DNA from: Chloroflexota bacterium
GTDB taxonomy: Bacteria; Chloroflexota; Dormibacteria; Dormibacterales; Dormibacteraceae
NCBI GenBank assembly: GCA_005882115.1
Contig: VBEG01000030.1
Location: forward strand, 1 to 48,799
Length of the DNA stretch: 48,799 nucleotides
Reading direction: 5' to 3'
The notes under the pieces were generated by a model. The model searched no databases. It saw nothing but the letters and a program-made list of their open reading frames with translations, and was not told the DNA's origin. Shown here piece after piece: positions 8,391 through 16,630 of this stretch (within the stretch, counting starts at the first letter, position 1; each line of letters begins with the position of its first letter). The translations under genes were made by a program, and so were the position numbers.

Positions 8391-9013
8391 ACGCGCTCGA
8401 GGGCAAGGCGCGCGCCGAAACCCAGCAGCACGACGCCGGTCACCCTTTCCATCCACTGGCGCACCCTCGGAGCGGTGATCACGTCACGAAGTCGCGTGAC
8501 GAAGAATCCATAGAGGTTCATCCATAGCCAGCCGATCACGGCGAACGTCACGCCCAGCACCAGCAGCCGCGGAAGAACCGCCTGACCGGGTAGCACGAAC
8601 TGGGGCAGGAACGTGACGAAGAACACCCCGAGCTTCGGGTTGCTGAGCGCGGAAAGAAATCCCTGCCGGAACACGGCGTGTGCGGGTGCGGCGGGAGGAG
8701 TGCCGGTAAGAAGGTCCGGCGGCCTGCGACGCGACTCGACGAGGGTGCGGATTCCGAGGAATGCGAGGTAGCACGCGCCGACGATCTTCAGAATGAAGAG
8801 GATTTCGCCCGACGTGCGGAGCAGTGCGGAGAGGCCCACCGCCGTCGCCGTGACCCAGATCACCAACGCCAGCGCGATGCCGCTTGTGGTCAGGACGACG
8901 CCCCGGCGACCGTGGGCCAGGGCGTTCCTGGTCACGACCGCCATGTCCGGACCGGGCGTCACGGCAAGCAGGAGGCAAACACCCGCGAACGCGATGAGCT
9001 GCGTGTCGATCAA
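8387..9013 (-). CDS. LysE/RhtB-family amino-acid exporter
   Basis: A 208-residue inner-membrane protein with about six hydrophobic segments. The N-terminus AVTPGPDMAVVTRNALAHGR matches the LysE/RhtB signature, and FLGIRTLVESRR and GFLSALSNPKLGVFF are also family-typical. Known members export amino acids or homoserine lactones using the proton gradient; the substrate here is unknown. The start is TTG at 9013, forming a TTGA overlap with the stop of the upstream acetyltransferase gene, so translation is probably coupled. The length is standard for the family. Confidence 0.9.
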   Translation of the reverse strand: MIDTQLIAFAGVCLLLAVTPGPDMAVVTRNALAHGRRGVVLTTSGIALALVIWVTATAVGLSALLRTSGEILFILKIVGACYLAFLGIRTLVESRRRPPDLLTGTPPAAPAHAVFRQGFLSALSNPKLGVFFVTFLPQFVLPGQAVLPRLLVLGVTFAVIGWLWMNLYGFFVTRLRDVITAPRVRQWMERVTGVVLLGFGARLALERV

Positions 9014-9546
9014 GCGATCTCGGGCAGCTCGAACGAGATCTCGTAGACGCCGCCCACGACTTTGGCCTGGTGGATCCAGCCCATCTTGCGCAACAAGCCG
9101 AGCATCTCGCGGTTTTCCGGCAGGACGATGAGCTGAAACAATCGGATTCCGTGCGACCGTGCGACGCGGGCCAGCTCCGCCAGCAACACGCTGCCGAGGC
9201 CGCGGCGCTGAAACTCGTCGATCACCGCCACCGCGACCTCGGCGATATCGGTTAGCGCGGCGCGGTCATAGCGCGCCACGCCCACGATTCGCTCCTTGCT
9301 CCCCGGCTTGTGGGTGGTGGCGACGATCGCAAAGCGGTCGTTGTAGTCGACGACCGCGAGGCGGTGGGCCAGCGCGTCCGACATCCGCTTGATGGGCGAG
9401 AAGAACCGGAAATACACAGTGCGCTCGGACATCGCGGCGACCGCCTCATGGAGGAGCGGCTCGTCTTCGGGCGTGATCGACCGCAGGTGGACCTTCGTTC
9501 CATCCCTGAGCTCGACGATCCTGGCCTCGAAACCGGTGGAAACCAT
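9010..9546 (-). CDS. GNAT-family N-acetyltransferase
   Basis: A 178-residue acetyltransferase. DGTKVHLRSITPEDEPLL at the N-terminus and VIDEFQRRGLGSVLLAELAR (acetyl-CoA loop RRGLGS) are diagnostic of the GNAT family, especially the type fused to or resembling the Pat protein acetylases. I chose the ATG at 9546, which gives a compact domain. Extending the frame further upstream would run under the divergent GT87-like gene and adds low-complexity residues. It is followed by a LysE-like exporter with a TTGA overlap. The acceptor substrate is unknown. Confidence 0.83.
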   Translation of the reverse strand: MVSTGFEARIVELRDGTKVHLRSITPEDEPLLHEAVAAMSERTVYFRFFSPIKRMSDALAHRLAVVDYNDRFAIVATTHKPGSKERIVGVARYDRAALTDIAEVAVAVIDEFQRRGLGSVLLAELARVARSHGIRLFQLIVLPENREMLGLLRKMGWIHQAKVVGGVYEISFELPEIA

Positions 9547-9573
9547 GAGTACAAACGGTAACCTGCGCCGTTG

Positions 9574-10797
9574 ATGGTGGCTTCCAGCAGGTGGCGCAAC
9601 CTCGGCGCAGCCGCCGGCGCGGCCACCGCCGCTCTGTTCGCGATCTTCGACCTCTATCAGTGGGCGCTCGCTTATGCCGGCGACCGGTTCCACAACGATT
9701 TCACCTTCTATTTCGCCGCGGCCAAGATCGGCCTCACGCACGGTTGGGGCTCGATCTACGACCTGGCCCTGCAGCAGGCTCAGCTCGATGCGATGGGCTC
9801 CCGAATCACGATCGCGCAGCTGGCGCGCTACATCAGCCCACCACCTGTGGCGTGGTCGGCGCTGCCCTTCACCGCTTTGCCTTATGAGGTCGCCTACTGG
9901 GTCTGGTCCGCTCTGCTCGTAGCCGCCCTCGCCGCGGCCTGGTGGCTCGTCTCCCCCGCTGTGGGGCACGCGCGCGTGATCTTCCTTGCCGCGGCGCTCG
10001 GCTGGCTGCCGGTGATCTACGGCCTGCAGCTCGGCCAGCCTGGACTGTTCGTGGCTCTCGGTGTGGCCGGGTCCTACGCCTTGCTCAAAGCCAACCGGCC
10101 CCTGTGGGCCGGGGTCGCGCTCGGAGCGCTCGCGCTCAAGCCCCAGCTCGGATTTCTGGTCCCGCTGGCTCTGCTCGCGGCGCGCGAATACCGCGCTTTT
10201 CTCGGAAGCGTGATCGCGCTCGGCGTGCTGGGCGTGGCCTCGGTGCTCGCGCTTGGTGCCGACGGTCTGAACTCATACTTCGACCGCCTCAGCTTTGCGG
10301 CGGGCGTACCTGTGAATCGCGAGCTGACGATCGCCTACTTCGCCGGCACAGGCAACGCCACGCGGCTGATCCAGTTCACGTTCGCCGTTTGGTCGGTCGG
10401 CCTCGCGGCCCTTTTGCGGCGACGTGGCATCGAGTGGATGTACGCGTGCGCCCTGGTTGGAGGCATGCTCGCCACCCCCTACGTTCACCTCGACGACCTG
10501 GTCATGCTCGGACTGGCCGCTTGGCTCCTGCTCCGGGCGCGACCCGTCGCCTGGACGTGGGTCTACGCGTTGGCGGGCGTGCTTGCCGTGGAAGGCGAGC
10601 CGATCTGGGGCCCGGTGCCGGTCATCGTCGCCGAGCTCGGCGCACTCGTCTTGCTGTCAGTCGCGTCGCTGAAACATGACGACCGCGACACCGAGGAGCA
10701 CCGCGCCGAAGGCGAGCATGATGCCCGCCTCGAGCGGGATCGGCAGCACCTGTCCGCCGATCGTCAGCCCGAGGCTGTTGACACCAGGCAGGCCTGA
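9574..10797 (+). CDS. GT87/DUF2029-like polytopic mannosyltransferase-type membrane protein
   Basis: A 407-residue membrane protein with around ten hydrophobic segments. The first extracytoplasmic loop reads HNDFTFYFAAAKIGLTHGW and contains the acidic residue expected of GT-C enzymes; ALKPQLGFLVPLALLA is typical of the DUF2029 (GT87) family, whose characterised actinobacterial members use polyprenyl-phosphomannose. The acceptor is unknown. The start is taken as the ATG at 9574 (a TTG is adjacent at 9571), facing the divergent GNAT gene 27 bp away. The last 46 or so codons, hydrophilic and Asp/Glu/Arg-rich, lie antisense to the 3' end of the ABC permease gene, an unusually long convergent overlap of 141 bp. 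Confidence 0.75.
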   Translation: MVASSRWRNLGAAAGAATAALFAIFDLYQWALAYAGDRFHNDFTFYFAAAKIGLTHGWGSIYDLALQQAQLDAMGSRITIAQLARYISPPPVAWSALPFTALPYEVAYWVWSALLVAALAAAWWLVSPAVGHARVIFLAAALGWLPVIYGLQLGQPGLFVALGVAGSYALLKANRPLWAGVALGALALKPQLGFLVPLALLAAREYRAFLGSVIALGVLGVASVLALGADGLNSYFDRLSFAAGVPVNRELTIAYFAGTGNATRLIQFTFAVWSVGLAALLRRRGIEWMYACALVGGMLATPYVHLDDLVMLGLAAWLLLRARPVAWTWVYALAGVLAVEGEPIWGPVPVIVAELGALVLLSVASLKHDDRDTEEHRAEGEHDARLERDRQHLSADRQPEAVDTRQA

Positions 10798-11532
10798 GTT
10801 CGCCAGCACCACGCGCCGGATCGGGTCGATGCCGTAAGAAGCAGGATCGATTCTCGTCAGCACCGTCATCCAGCCCGGCAGGTTGGTGAGCGGGAACAGC
10901 GCTCCCGATAGAAAGAACATAGGCATCATCAGGAAGTTCATCACCACCTGAAAACCCTGAAGCGACTTCATCATCGAGGCGAGAGCGACACCAAACGAGG
11001 CAAGGCCAAACGCGAGCACCGCGGCAAGCGGAATCAGCTCGATGACGGTGAGAATGTTGAGCTTCACGCCCACGAACGGCGCCAGGACGAGCAGGATCAG
11101 CCCCTGGATCATCGCCTGGGTGGTGCCGCCCAGTGCCTTGCCGATCGCGACCGCCCAGCGGTCGATCGGCGCCACCAGCACCTCTTTCAAGAACCCGAAC
11201 TCACGGTCCCATACGATCGACATCGCGCCGAAGATCGCGCTGAAGAGGATGGACATGCCGATGATGCCGGGGTACATGAACTGGATGTAGGAGATTCCGG
11301 TGCCGCGGCCGAACGCGCCGCCCAGCGACGAGCTCAGGCCTGATCCGAAGACGATGAGGAACAGCAGTGGCTGGGCCAGCGACGCAACCAGTCGCCAGCG
11401 GTCGCGCCAGTAGCGGAGTAAGTCGCGGTACCAGATGATGTAGATCGCGCGCAGGCTGGCCGTGCGCGTGTCGACGGGCGCTGCCTGCGCCTCCGCCGTG
11501 ATCACCGGCTTGGTTGCCGTCTCGACGCTCAT
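10657..11532 (-). CDS. ABC-2 type exporter permease (DrrB-like)
   Basis: A 291-residue integral membrane subunit with six predicted helices after a cytoplasmic N-terminus of about 45 residues. The sequence around MSIVWDREFGFLKEVLVAPI (about residues 105-124) is the ABC-2 signature of drug and polysaccharide exporters such as DrrB/NodJ. The start overlaps the stop of the ATPase gene by 4 bp (ATGA), so both subunits are made from one message. Together with the ATPase it should export a hydrophobic compound; the presence of a MarR regulator in the same operon suggests induction by a small aromatic or drug-like ligand, which is inference. Confidence 0.9.
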   Translation of the reverse strand: MSVETATKPVITAEAQAAPVDTRTASLRAIYIIWYRDLLRYWRDRWRLVASLAQPLLFLIVFGSGLSSSLGGAFGRGTGISYIQFMYPGIIGMSILFSAIFGAMSIVWDREFGFLKEVLVAPIDRWAVAIGKALGGTTQAMIQGLILLVLAPFVGVKLNILTVIELIPLAAVLAFGLASFGVALASMMKSLQGFQVVMNFLMMPMFFLSGALFPLTNLPGWMTVLTRIDPASYGIDPIRRVVLANSGLPGVNSLGLTIGGQVLPIPLEAGIMLAFGAVLLGVAVVMFQRRD

Positions 11533-12527
11533 CTGCGGCGACCCATCCAGCGGCTGGCCATCGCGCGGTTGCGGTCCCTCGCGCTGACCTCCTCCTCGCG
11601 GATGGCGCGGCCGGTCAACTTGAGGAAAACGTCGTCGAGCGAAGGCCTGCGTAGGGACACCGTGTCCACCGGGGCCGTAAGCTCGCGCACCAGGCGGGGC
11701 ACAAACGCCTTTCCATCGGCGACCTCCATACGCAGTGCGCCGTCGTCGCGGGACGGGGTGACGCCGAGCAGTTTCGTGATCTCCTGTGCGGCCCCTTCCG
11801 GGTCGGCCGACGTGATCGTGACGACGTCGCCACCCACCATCGCCTTCAGCTCATCCGGGGTGCCGAGCGCCACGATCTTGCCGTGATCGATGATCGCGAT
11901 CCGGTTGCAGTATTCCGCCTCGTCCATGTAGTGGGTGGTCATGAAGATGGTCACGCCCTTTTTCGTTCGCAGCTCGTTCAGATGAGTCCAGATGCTCTTT
12001 CGCGTCTGCGGGTCGAGGCCGAGCGTGGGCTCATCGAGAAAAAGGATCTGGGGTTGGTGGAGCATGCCTCGAGCGATCTCCAGCCTCCGTTTCATGCCGC
12101 CGGAAAAGGTTTTGACCTGCGAAGAGGCACGATCCGACAGCTGCATCATCTCGAGCATCTCGTCGATCCGGCGGCGCCTGTCCGGTGAAGGCACGCTGTA
12201 GACGAAGGCGTGGAACTCGAGGTTCTCGCGCGCGGTGAGCTGATCGTCGAGCGAGGGATCCTGGAACACAAGCCCGATCCGCTGCCGCACCGCGGACGGA
12301 TCGTGCATCACGTCGATCCCCGCCACCCGAGCGACGCCGGCGGTCGGCGTCAGCAGCGTGCACAGCATGGAGATGGTCGTCGACTTGCCCGCGCCGTTCG
12401 GCCCAAGGAAGCCGAAGATCTCGCCGGCATGAACCTCGAGGTCGATTCCGGCCACCGCCTCCAGGGCGCCGTATTTCTTGACGAGGCCCCTGGCTTCGAT
12501 CACGGTGTCGTTTTCCAACTTCCCCAC
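11529..12527 (-). CDS. ABC exporter ATP-binding protein (DrrA-like)
   Basis: A 332-residue ATPase subunit. Walker A is GPNGAGKST (42-50), the Q-loop is in GLVFQDPSL (about 85-93), the signature is FSGGMKRR (141-148), Walker B and the following Glu are in ILFLDEPTLGLD (161-172), and the switch His is in MTTHYMDEAEY. A C-terminal extension of about 90 residues ends near RRPSLDDVFLKLTGR, characteristic of the DrrA/daunorubicin-resistance subfamily. It powers the permease encoded immediately downstream. The start follows the MarR gene on the same strand with essentially no gap, giving the operon marR-ATPase-permease. Confidence 0.95.
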   Translation of the reverse strand: MGKLENDTVIEARGLVKKYGALEAVAGIDLEVHAGEIFGFLGPNGAGKSTTISMLCTLLTPTAGVARVAGIDVMHDPSAVRQRIGLVFQDPSLDDQLTARENLEFHAFVYSVPSPDRRRRIDEMLEMMQLSDRASSQVKTFSGGMKRRLEIARGMLHQPQILFLDEPTLGLDPQTRKSIWTHLNELRTKKGVTIFMTTHYMDEAEYCNRIAIIDHGKIVALGTPDELKAMVGGDVVTITSADPEGAAQEITKLLGVTPSRDDGALRMEVADGKAFVPRLVRELTAPVDTVSLRRPSLDDVFLKLTGRAIREEEVSARDRNRAMASRWMGRRR

Positions 12528-12528
12528 C

Positions 12529-12984
12529 TTACCGATTCAGTCTTCTCGCGTTCTTGAGCAGGCGGCGCAGCATGCCATTGAGCTCCCGCACCTCGCGAGC
12601 GTCGAAGCCGTCCAGCAGACCGCTCTCGACCTGACGAAAGGCCGGGATGAGCCGTGGCAGCAGGTGCCGGCTCTTGGGCCCAAGCGCGATCACGATCGAC
12701 CGGCGGTCGCCTGGGCTCGTCTTGCGAAAGACGAGGCCCTTTGACTCGAGGCGGTCGACAAGACGGGTCATGCCGGCGGTGTCAGTCCCCAACCGCGCCG
12801 CCATCCTGATCGGGTTCGGCTCGCGTAACAGCCGGGACAGGAGGAGGAGCGCCGCCTGCTGCGATGTCAGGCCGTGACTTGTGAGCCGGCGATCGAGCGC
12901 GGTGCGCAGCTCGCGACCCACGTGAAACACGAGCGCCGAGACCTGCTCTTGCTGCCGCTCACCGACCTCGTCGGCCTGGACCAT
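12529..12984 (-). CDS. MarR-family transcriptional regulator
   Basis: A 151-residue winged-helix dimeric repressor of the MarR type. The recognition region PIRMAARLGTDTAGMTRLVD and the wing SPGDRRSIVIAL (with the family's DxR) are at about residues 58-100. It heads an operon with a DrrAB-like exporter, a common arrangement in which the repressor controls its own exporter genes and is released by ligand. The start is the ATG at 12984, only 17 bp from a perfect 12 bp palindrome that is the probable operator. The ligand is unknown. Confidence 0.92.
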   Translation of the reverse strand: MVQADEVGERQQEQVSALVFHVGRELRTALDRRLTSHGLTSQQAALLLLSRLLREPNPIRMAARLGTDTAGMTRLVDRLESKGLVFRKTSPGDRRSIVIALGPKSRHLLPRLIPAFRQVESGLLDGFDAREVRELNGMLRRLLKNARRLNR

Positions 12985-13000
12985 CGCGATCCCACATTAG

Positions 13001-13026
13001 CTGTCTAGACAGTAATTGTCAAGACA
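13001..13026. promoter_or_regulatory. Probable MarR operator: two TGTCnnGACA palindromes
   Basis: CTGTCTAGACAG at 13001-13012 is a perfect inverted repeat, and a second copy, TGTCAAGACA at 13017-13026, follows with centres 15 bp apart. Both sit directly upstream of the marR start, inside the 45 bp gap to the enoyl-CoA hydratase stop. MarR dimers bind short near-perfect palindromes overlapping their own promoters, so autoregulation of marR and the exporter is the likely role. The binding itself is inferred. Confidence 0.7.
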
Positions 13027-13029
13027 GGG

Positions 13030-13836
13030 TTATGTGCCGTGCCTTCCCTTTCCCTGGGCGAAGCGCCGCGCGCCTTCGTTGGCTTCGCCGGAAGCTACCA
13101 CCGCCGCTCCGCCTCGGAACTCGGCGCGCATCGCGTCCTCAAAACCGAGCGACCACTGGTTGACCGTGCTCTGCCGATCGGCGCGCATCGCGCCTTGAGG
13201 AAAGGCCGCGAGCTCGCGTGCCAACCGTTGCGCCGCCGCCAGCGCGTGGCCAGGCTCGACCAGGCGTTCGACGAGGCCAATGCGCAGCGCTTCGTCGGCC
13301 TCGACCCCTCTGCCGGTCAGGATGAGATCGAGCGCGCGGCCTTGCCCGATCAGGCGGGGAAGCCGCACGGTCCCCAGGTCGATCAGCGGCACCCCGAAAC
13401 GCCGGTTGAACACGCCGAGGGTCGCATTGGCCGCCGCCACGCGAAGGTCGCACCAGAGGGCGAGCTCGAGGCCGCCGGCCACCGCGTATCCCTCGATCGC
13501 CGCGATCACGGGCTTGCTCAGCGTCAGCCTGGTCGGGCCCATGGGGCCTCTGCCGTCTTCTCGGAGGCCGTAATTGGCGCCAGCGGCCAGCGCTTTCAGG
13601 TCGAAGCCGGCACAGAAATTGCCGCCTGCACCGGTCAAGACGGCGACCGCGAGTCCCTCGTCCACACCGAACCGCTGGAACGCCTCCTCCAGCGCGTGCG
13701 CCGTCTCCGGATCGACGGCGTTTCGCGCCTGCGGCCGGTCGATGGTGACGGTGAGCACCGCCCCATCGACCTCCGTTCCTACCTGACCCTGGCTCCGCCG
13801 ATCCCCGTGGGCGTCTTTGCTACTGGACCGGCTCAT
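13030..13836 (-). CDS. Enoyl-CoA hydratase/isomerase (crotonase family)
   Basis: A 268-residue crotonase-fold enzyme. Motifs seen are TIDRPQARNAVDPETAHAL near the N-terminus, GGNFCAGFDLKALAAG (first oxyanion-hole strand) and KPVIAAIEGYAVAGGLELAL with the second oxyanion Gly pair. Such proteins hydrate, isomerise or cleave acyl-CoA thioesters; the usual second catalytic Glu of true hydratases falls in a region reading GVPLIDLGTVRL, so hydratase activity specifically is not assured. I used the ATG at 13836; an ORF extension to 13944 adds a low-complexity leader. It lies upstream of marR on the same strand but the operator palindromes separate them. Confidence 0.85.
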   Translation of the reverse strand: MSRSSSKDAHGDRRSQGQVGTEVDGAVLTVTIDRPQARNAVDPETAHALEEAFQRFGVDEGLAVAVLTGAGGNFCAGFDLKALAAGANYGLREDGRGPMGPTRLTLSKPVIAAIEGYAVAGGLELALWCDLRVAAANATLGVFNRRFGVPLIDLGTVRLPRLIGQGRALDLILTGRGVEADEALRIGLVERLVEPGHALAAAQRLARELAAFPQGAMRADRQSTVNQWSLGFEDAMRAEFRGGAAVVASGEANEGARRFAQGKGRHGT

Positions 13837-13965
13837 CCGCGCGTTGCCGCTTGCGCTTCGGTCCTCGCGCACCGGCCTGGTGCGCTCCGGTCCGGTGCTC
13901 GCGGCGCCTTCGGCTGAGCTCGGCCCAGCGCAAATCCGCTCCACGTGGCCGGCGGATCCAGGGTC

Positions 13966-15618
13966 TTAGAGCGCGCCTCGCTCGTGGTCGTCTTCCATGA
14001 ACGGATAGCGGTGCTCGGTCGGCGGCGCGTACGTCTCCTTGATCACGCGCGGGCTGACCCAACGGATCAGATTGAGGAACGACCCGGCCTTGTCGTTGGT
14101 GCCGGAAGCGCGGGCTCCGCCGAACGGCTGCAAACCGACCACGGCGCCGGTCGGCTTGTCGTTGATGTAGAAGTTGCCGGCCGCGTTGACGAGCTTCTCC
14201 GATGCCTTTCTGATGGCTTGCCGATCTCGCGCGAAGACGGCGCCCGTCAGTCCGTAGGGGCTGGTGCGGTCGCAGAGATCCAGCGTCTCATCGAACTTTC
14301 CGTCGGCGTACGGGTACACGGTCAGAATCGGACCGAACAGCTCCTCGCGGAGCAGCTTGAAATCGGGATCAGTGGTCTCGATCACGGTCGGCCGGACGAA
14401 CCAGCCCACCTTGTCGTCGCCCTTCCCGCCGGCGACGACGTTCGCGCTCTGGGTCTTCTTCGCGTAATCGATCGCGTTCATGTGCGTGGTGTAGGCGCGT
14501 TCGTCGATCACCGCGCCCATGAAGTTTCGGAAGTCCGCCACGTCACCCTGCGGAATCGCGTCCACTAGATCGGCGAGCTCGGACCGCATCGCCTTCCACA
14601 TCGACTGCGGGATGTAGGCGCGAGATGCGGCCGAGCACTTCTGGCCTTGATACTCGAAAGCGCCGCGAACGAGGGCGGTGCGCAAAGCGTCTGGGTCGGC
14701 GGAGTCGTGGGCGACGACGAAATCCTTGCCGCCGGTCTCGCCGACGAGTCGCGGATAGGTGCGGTACCTGCCGATATTGTGGCCGACCTCGCGCCACATG
14801 TTTTGGAACACCTCGGTCGAGCCCGTGAAGTGGATGCCCGCGAGCTCGCGATGGTTGAGCACCTTCTCGGAGATCTCCGAGGCGGTGCCGCTGACCATGT
14901 TGATCACGCCTGGCGGCATGCCCGCCTCGAGGAGCAGCTCCATCAGGAAGTGGCTCACAAGCAGCGTCTGCGTCGCCGGCTTGAAGACGACGGTGTTGCC
15001 CATGAGCATCGGCGCGGTGGGGAGGTTGCCGGCGATCGATGTGAAGTTGAACGGGCTTACCGCGAAGATGAAACCTTCGAGGGGGCGGTACTCGAGGCGG
15101 TTCCAGGCAGTGCCGTCATTGAGCGGCTGGTTGCGCAGCAGCTGGTCGCCGAAATAGGCGTTGAAGCGCCAGAAGTCGATCGTCTCGCATGCGGCGTCGA
15201 TCTCCGCCTGGTGGACGGTCTTCGACTGGCCGAGCATCGTCGCCGCATTGATGGTGTCGCGCCACGGACCCGCCAGCAGGGAGCCTGCTCGCAGAAGGAC
15301 CGCGGCTCGCTCGTGGTATGAGGTTGCCGCCCACATCTTGCGCGCCTTGAGCGCGGCCTCAATCGCGTCGTCGATGTCTTTTGCTGCTCCGACCGCGTAC
15401 TCGGCGATCGCTAGCTCGTGCCGGTGCGGCGAGCGGATGTCGCCGCGCGACGCACCCCACCGACGCTCGCCGCCGATCTGCATCGGCACCTCGGTTTTGG
15501 CGTCGGTCAGGTCGGCCAGTCGTGACTTCAGGCTTTTGCGAGTGAGGTCGTGGGGGGCGTACGGACGCACCGGCTCATTGGTCGGCTGTGGGACCTGAAA
15601 ATGTCCGTCGGCGGTCAT
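13966..15618 (-). CDS. pruA: L-glutamate gamma-semialdehyde dehydrogenase (P5C dehydrogenase)
   Basis: A 550-residue aldehyde dehydrogenase of the ALDH4 type that oxidises glutamate semialdehyde (from proline via P5C) to glutamate with NAD+. Catalytic residues are Cys328 in QGQKCSAASR and Glu294 in LVGETGGKDF; the NAD-binding turn is FTGSTEVF (264-271). The long N-terminus and the C-terminal VGLQPFGGARASGTNDKAG stretch are typical of monofunctional PruA. No proline dehydrogenase gene is visible nearby. The start ATG at 15618 is preceded by an 88 bp divergent gap to the nucleotidyltransferase-fold gene. Confidence 0.95.
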   Translation of the reverse strand: MTADGHFQVPQPTNEPVRPYAPHDLTRKSLKSRLADLTDAKTEVPMQIGGERRWGASRGDIRSPHRHELAIAEYAVGAAKDIDDAIEAALKARKMWAATSYHERAAVLLRAGSLLAGPWRDTINAATMLGQSKTVHQAEIDAACETIDFWRFNAYFGDQLLRNQPLNDGTAWNRLEYRPLEGFIFAVSPFNFTSIAGNLPTAPMLMGNTVVFKPATQTLLVSHFLMELLLEAGMPPGVINMVSGTASEISEKVLNHRELAGIHFTGSTEVFQNMWREVGHNIGRYRTYPRLVGETGGKDFVVAHDSADPDALRTALVRGAFEYQGQKCSAASRAYIPQSMWKAMRSELADLVDAIPQGDVADFRNFMGAVIDERAYTTHMNAIDYAKKTQSANVVAGGKGDDKVGWFVRPTVIETTDPDFKLLREELFGPILTVYPYADGKFDETLDLCDRTSPYGLTGAVFARDRQAIRKASEKLVNAAGNFYINDKPTGAVVGLQPFGGARASGTNDKAGSFLNLIRWVSPRVIKETYAPPTEHRYPFMEDDHERGAL

Positions 15619-15706
15619 AAGGCTTCCTCCACTGCTGCGGCTGCGCGTGTATGTTGCTGCGCCAGCTTCGATGATCCTCCAAATCCAGAGTTACTTGGGG
15701 TAACCC

Positions 15707-16630
15707 GTGCTCGTATCCCAACCGGTGGCTGTCGGCTATCTCGGCGCGCCCGCGACTTCAACGGCGAACCGAGTTCGCCGGACGGTCGCCCTGCTCCGGC
15801 GGCGCGGCTTCGCGGTGACGCCCTCCCGACTCGCGGCCATGTGCCTCGGCGGCCCACTGTCGGAAGCAGAAGTTCGGTGGGCAGTTGCCGCCAGCCCGAA
15901 TCTCACGATCTTCGAGGATCTCGTCCTGGACCGCGACGCCGTCAGCGATGCAGGGTCGATCCGCAGCCGCGCCGTCGGCCACACGGCCGATTCCGGCGCG
16001 TACGTCGCGATGACCGTGGACTTCGTGCGCATTCTGGTCGCGACAGCCCCTTTCATCCGCAGCGTGTCGATCGCCGGCTCCCTGGCCAGCGGAGGCTTCC
16101 GGCCGTCTGACGACGTCGACCTCAACCTGATCGTCGACGACGGCCACCGTCACCTCGCCTACGTCGTCGTCAACCTACTGGGCCTCGCCCACGCGATGCG
16201 TCATCGCGCCAAGCCGGTGGACGACCTCACGCGACGTCCGCTCGCGCCACGCCTGATGACAGCGAACCTCATCCTCGAGCGCTCGCAGTACCTCCCTTTG
16301 CAGCGCGACGACGAAGACATGGCATTCGAGTTTCTGATCGGCGAGCCCGTCTTCGGGCTCGAGGCGATCGCCGAGGTCCTCGAAGCCAACCCGGTCCTGC
16401 TCGAGCACTTTCCACAGCTGGCCGGCAAGCCGGTACCGTTCGCGATCGAGCCTCGACGCCGTCTGCCGAAAAGCCTTTTTCCGCGGATTCTCGATCCGCC
16501 CGCACGGGCGTTGGGTCAGGCGGCCTGGCGGTACATGCAGTGGACGCGGCGGCACCGGCCCGAAGCCCTGGCGCGCGTCGCCTACGTGCGGTCGACGATG
16601 CGGCCGTACACCCTCTTCGACGCGAGTTGA
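15707..16630 (+). CDS. Nucleotidyltransferase-fold protein
   Basis: A 307-residue protein with a polymerase-beta-like nucleotidyltransferase core: the pair IAGSLASGGFRPSDDVDLNL (about residues 125-144) has the GS turn and the DxD metal motif of that superfamily. The remainder, rich in helices, has no motif I recognise. The GTG at 15707 follows TTGGGG, a weak ribosome-binding site. Its stop overlaps the probable TTG start of the giant glycosyltransferase gene (TTGA), suggesting a functional link. Related domains transfer nucleotides to small molecules, RNA or proteins; the substrate is unknown. Confidence 0.7.
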   Translation: MLVSQPVAVGYLGAPATSTANRVRRTVALLRRRGFAVTPSRLAAMCLGGPLSEAEVRWAVAASPNLTIFEDLVLDRDAVSDAGSIRSRAVGHTADSGAYVAMTVDFVRILVATAPFIRSVSIAGSLASGGFRPSDDVDLNLIVDDGHRHLAYVVVNLLGLAHAMRHRAKPVDDLTRRPLAPRLMTANLILERSQYLPLQRDDEDMAFEFLIGEPVFGLEAIAEVLEANPVLLEHFPQLAGKPVPFAIEPRRRLPKSLFPRILDPPARALGQAAWRYMQWTRRHRPEALARVAYVRSTMRPYTLFDAS

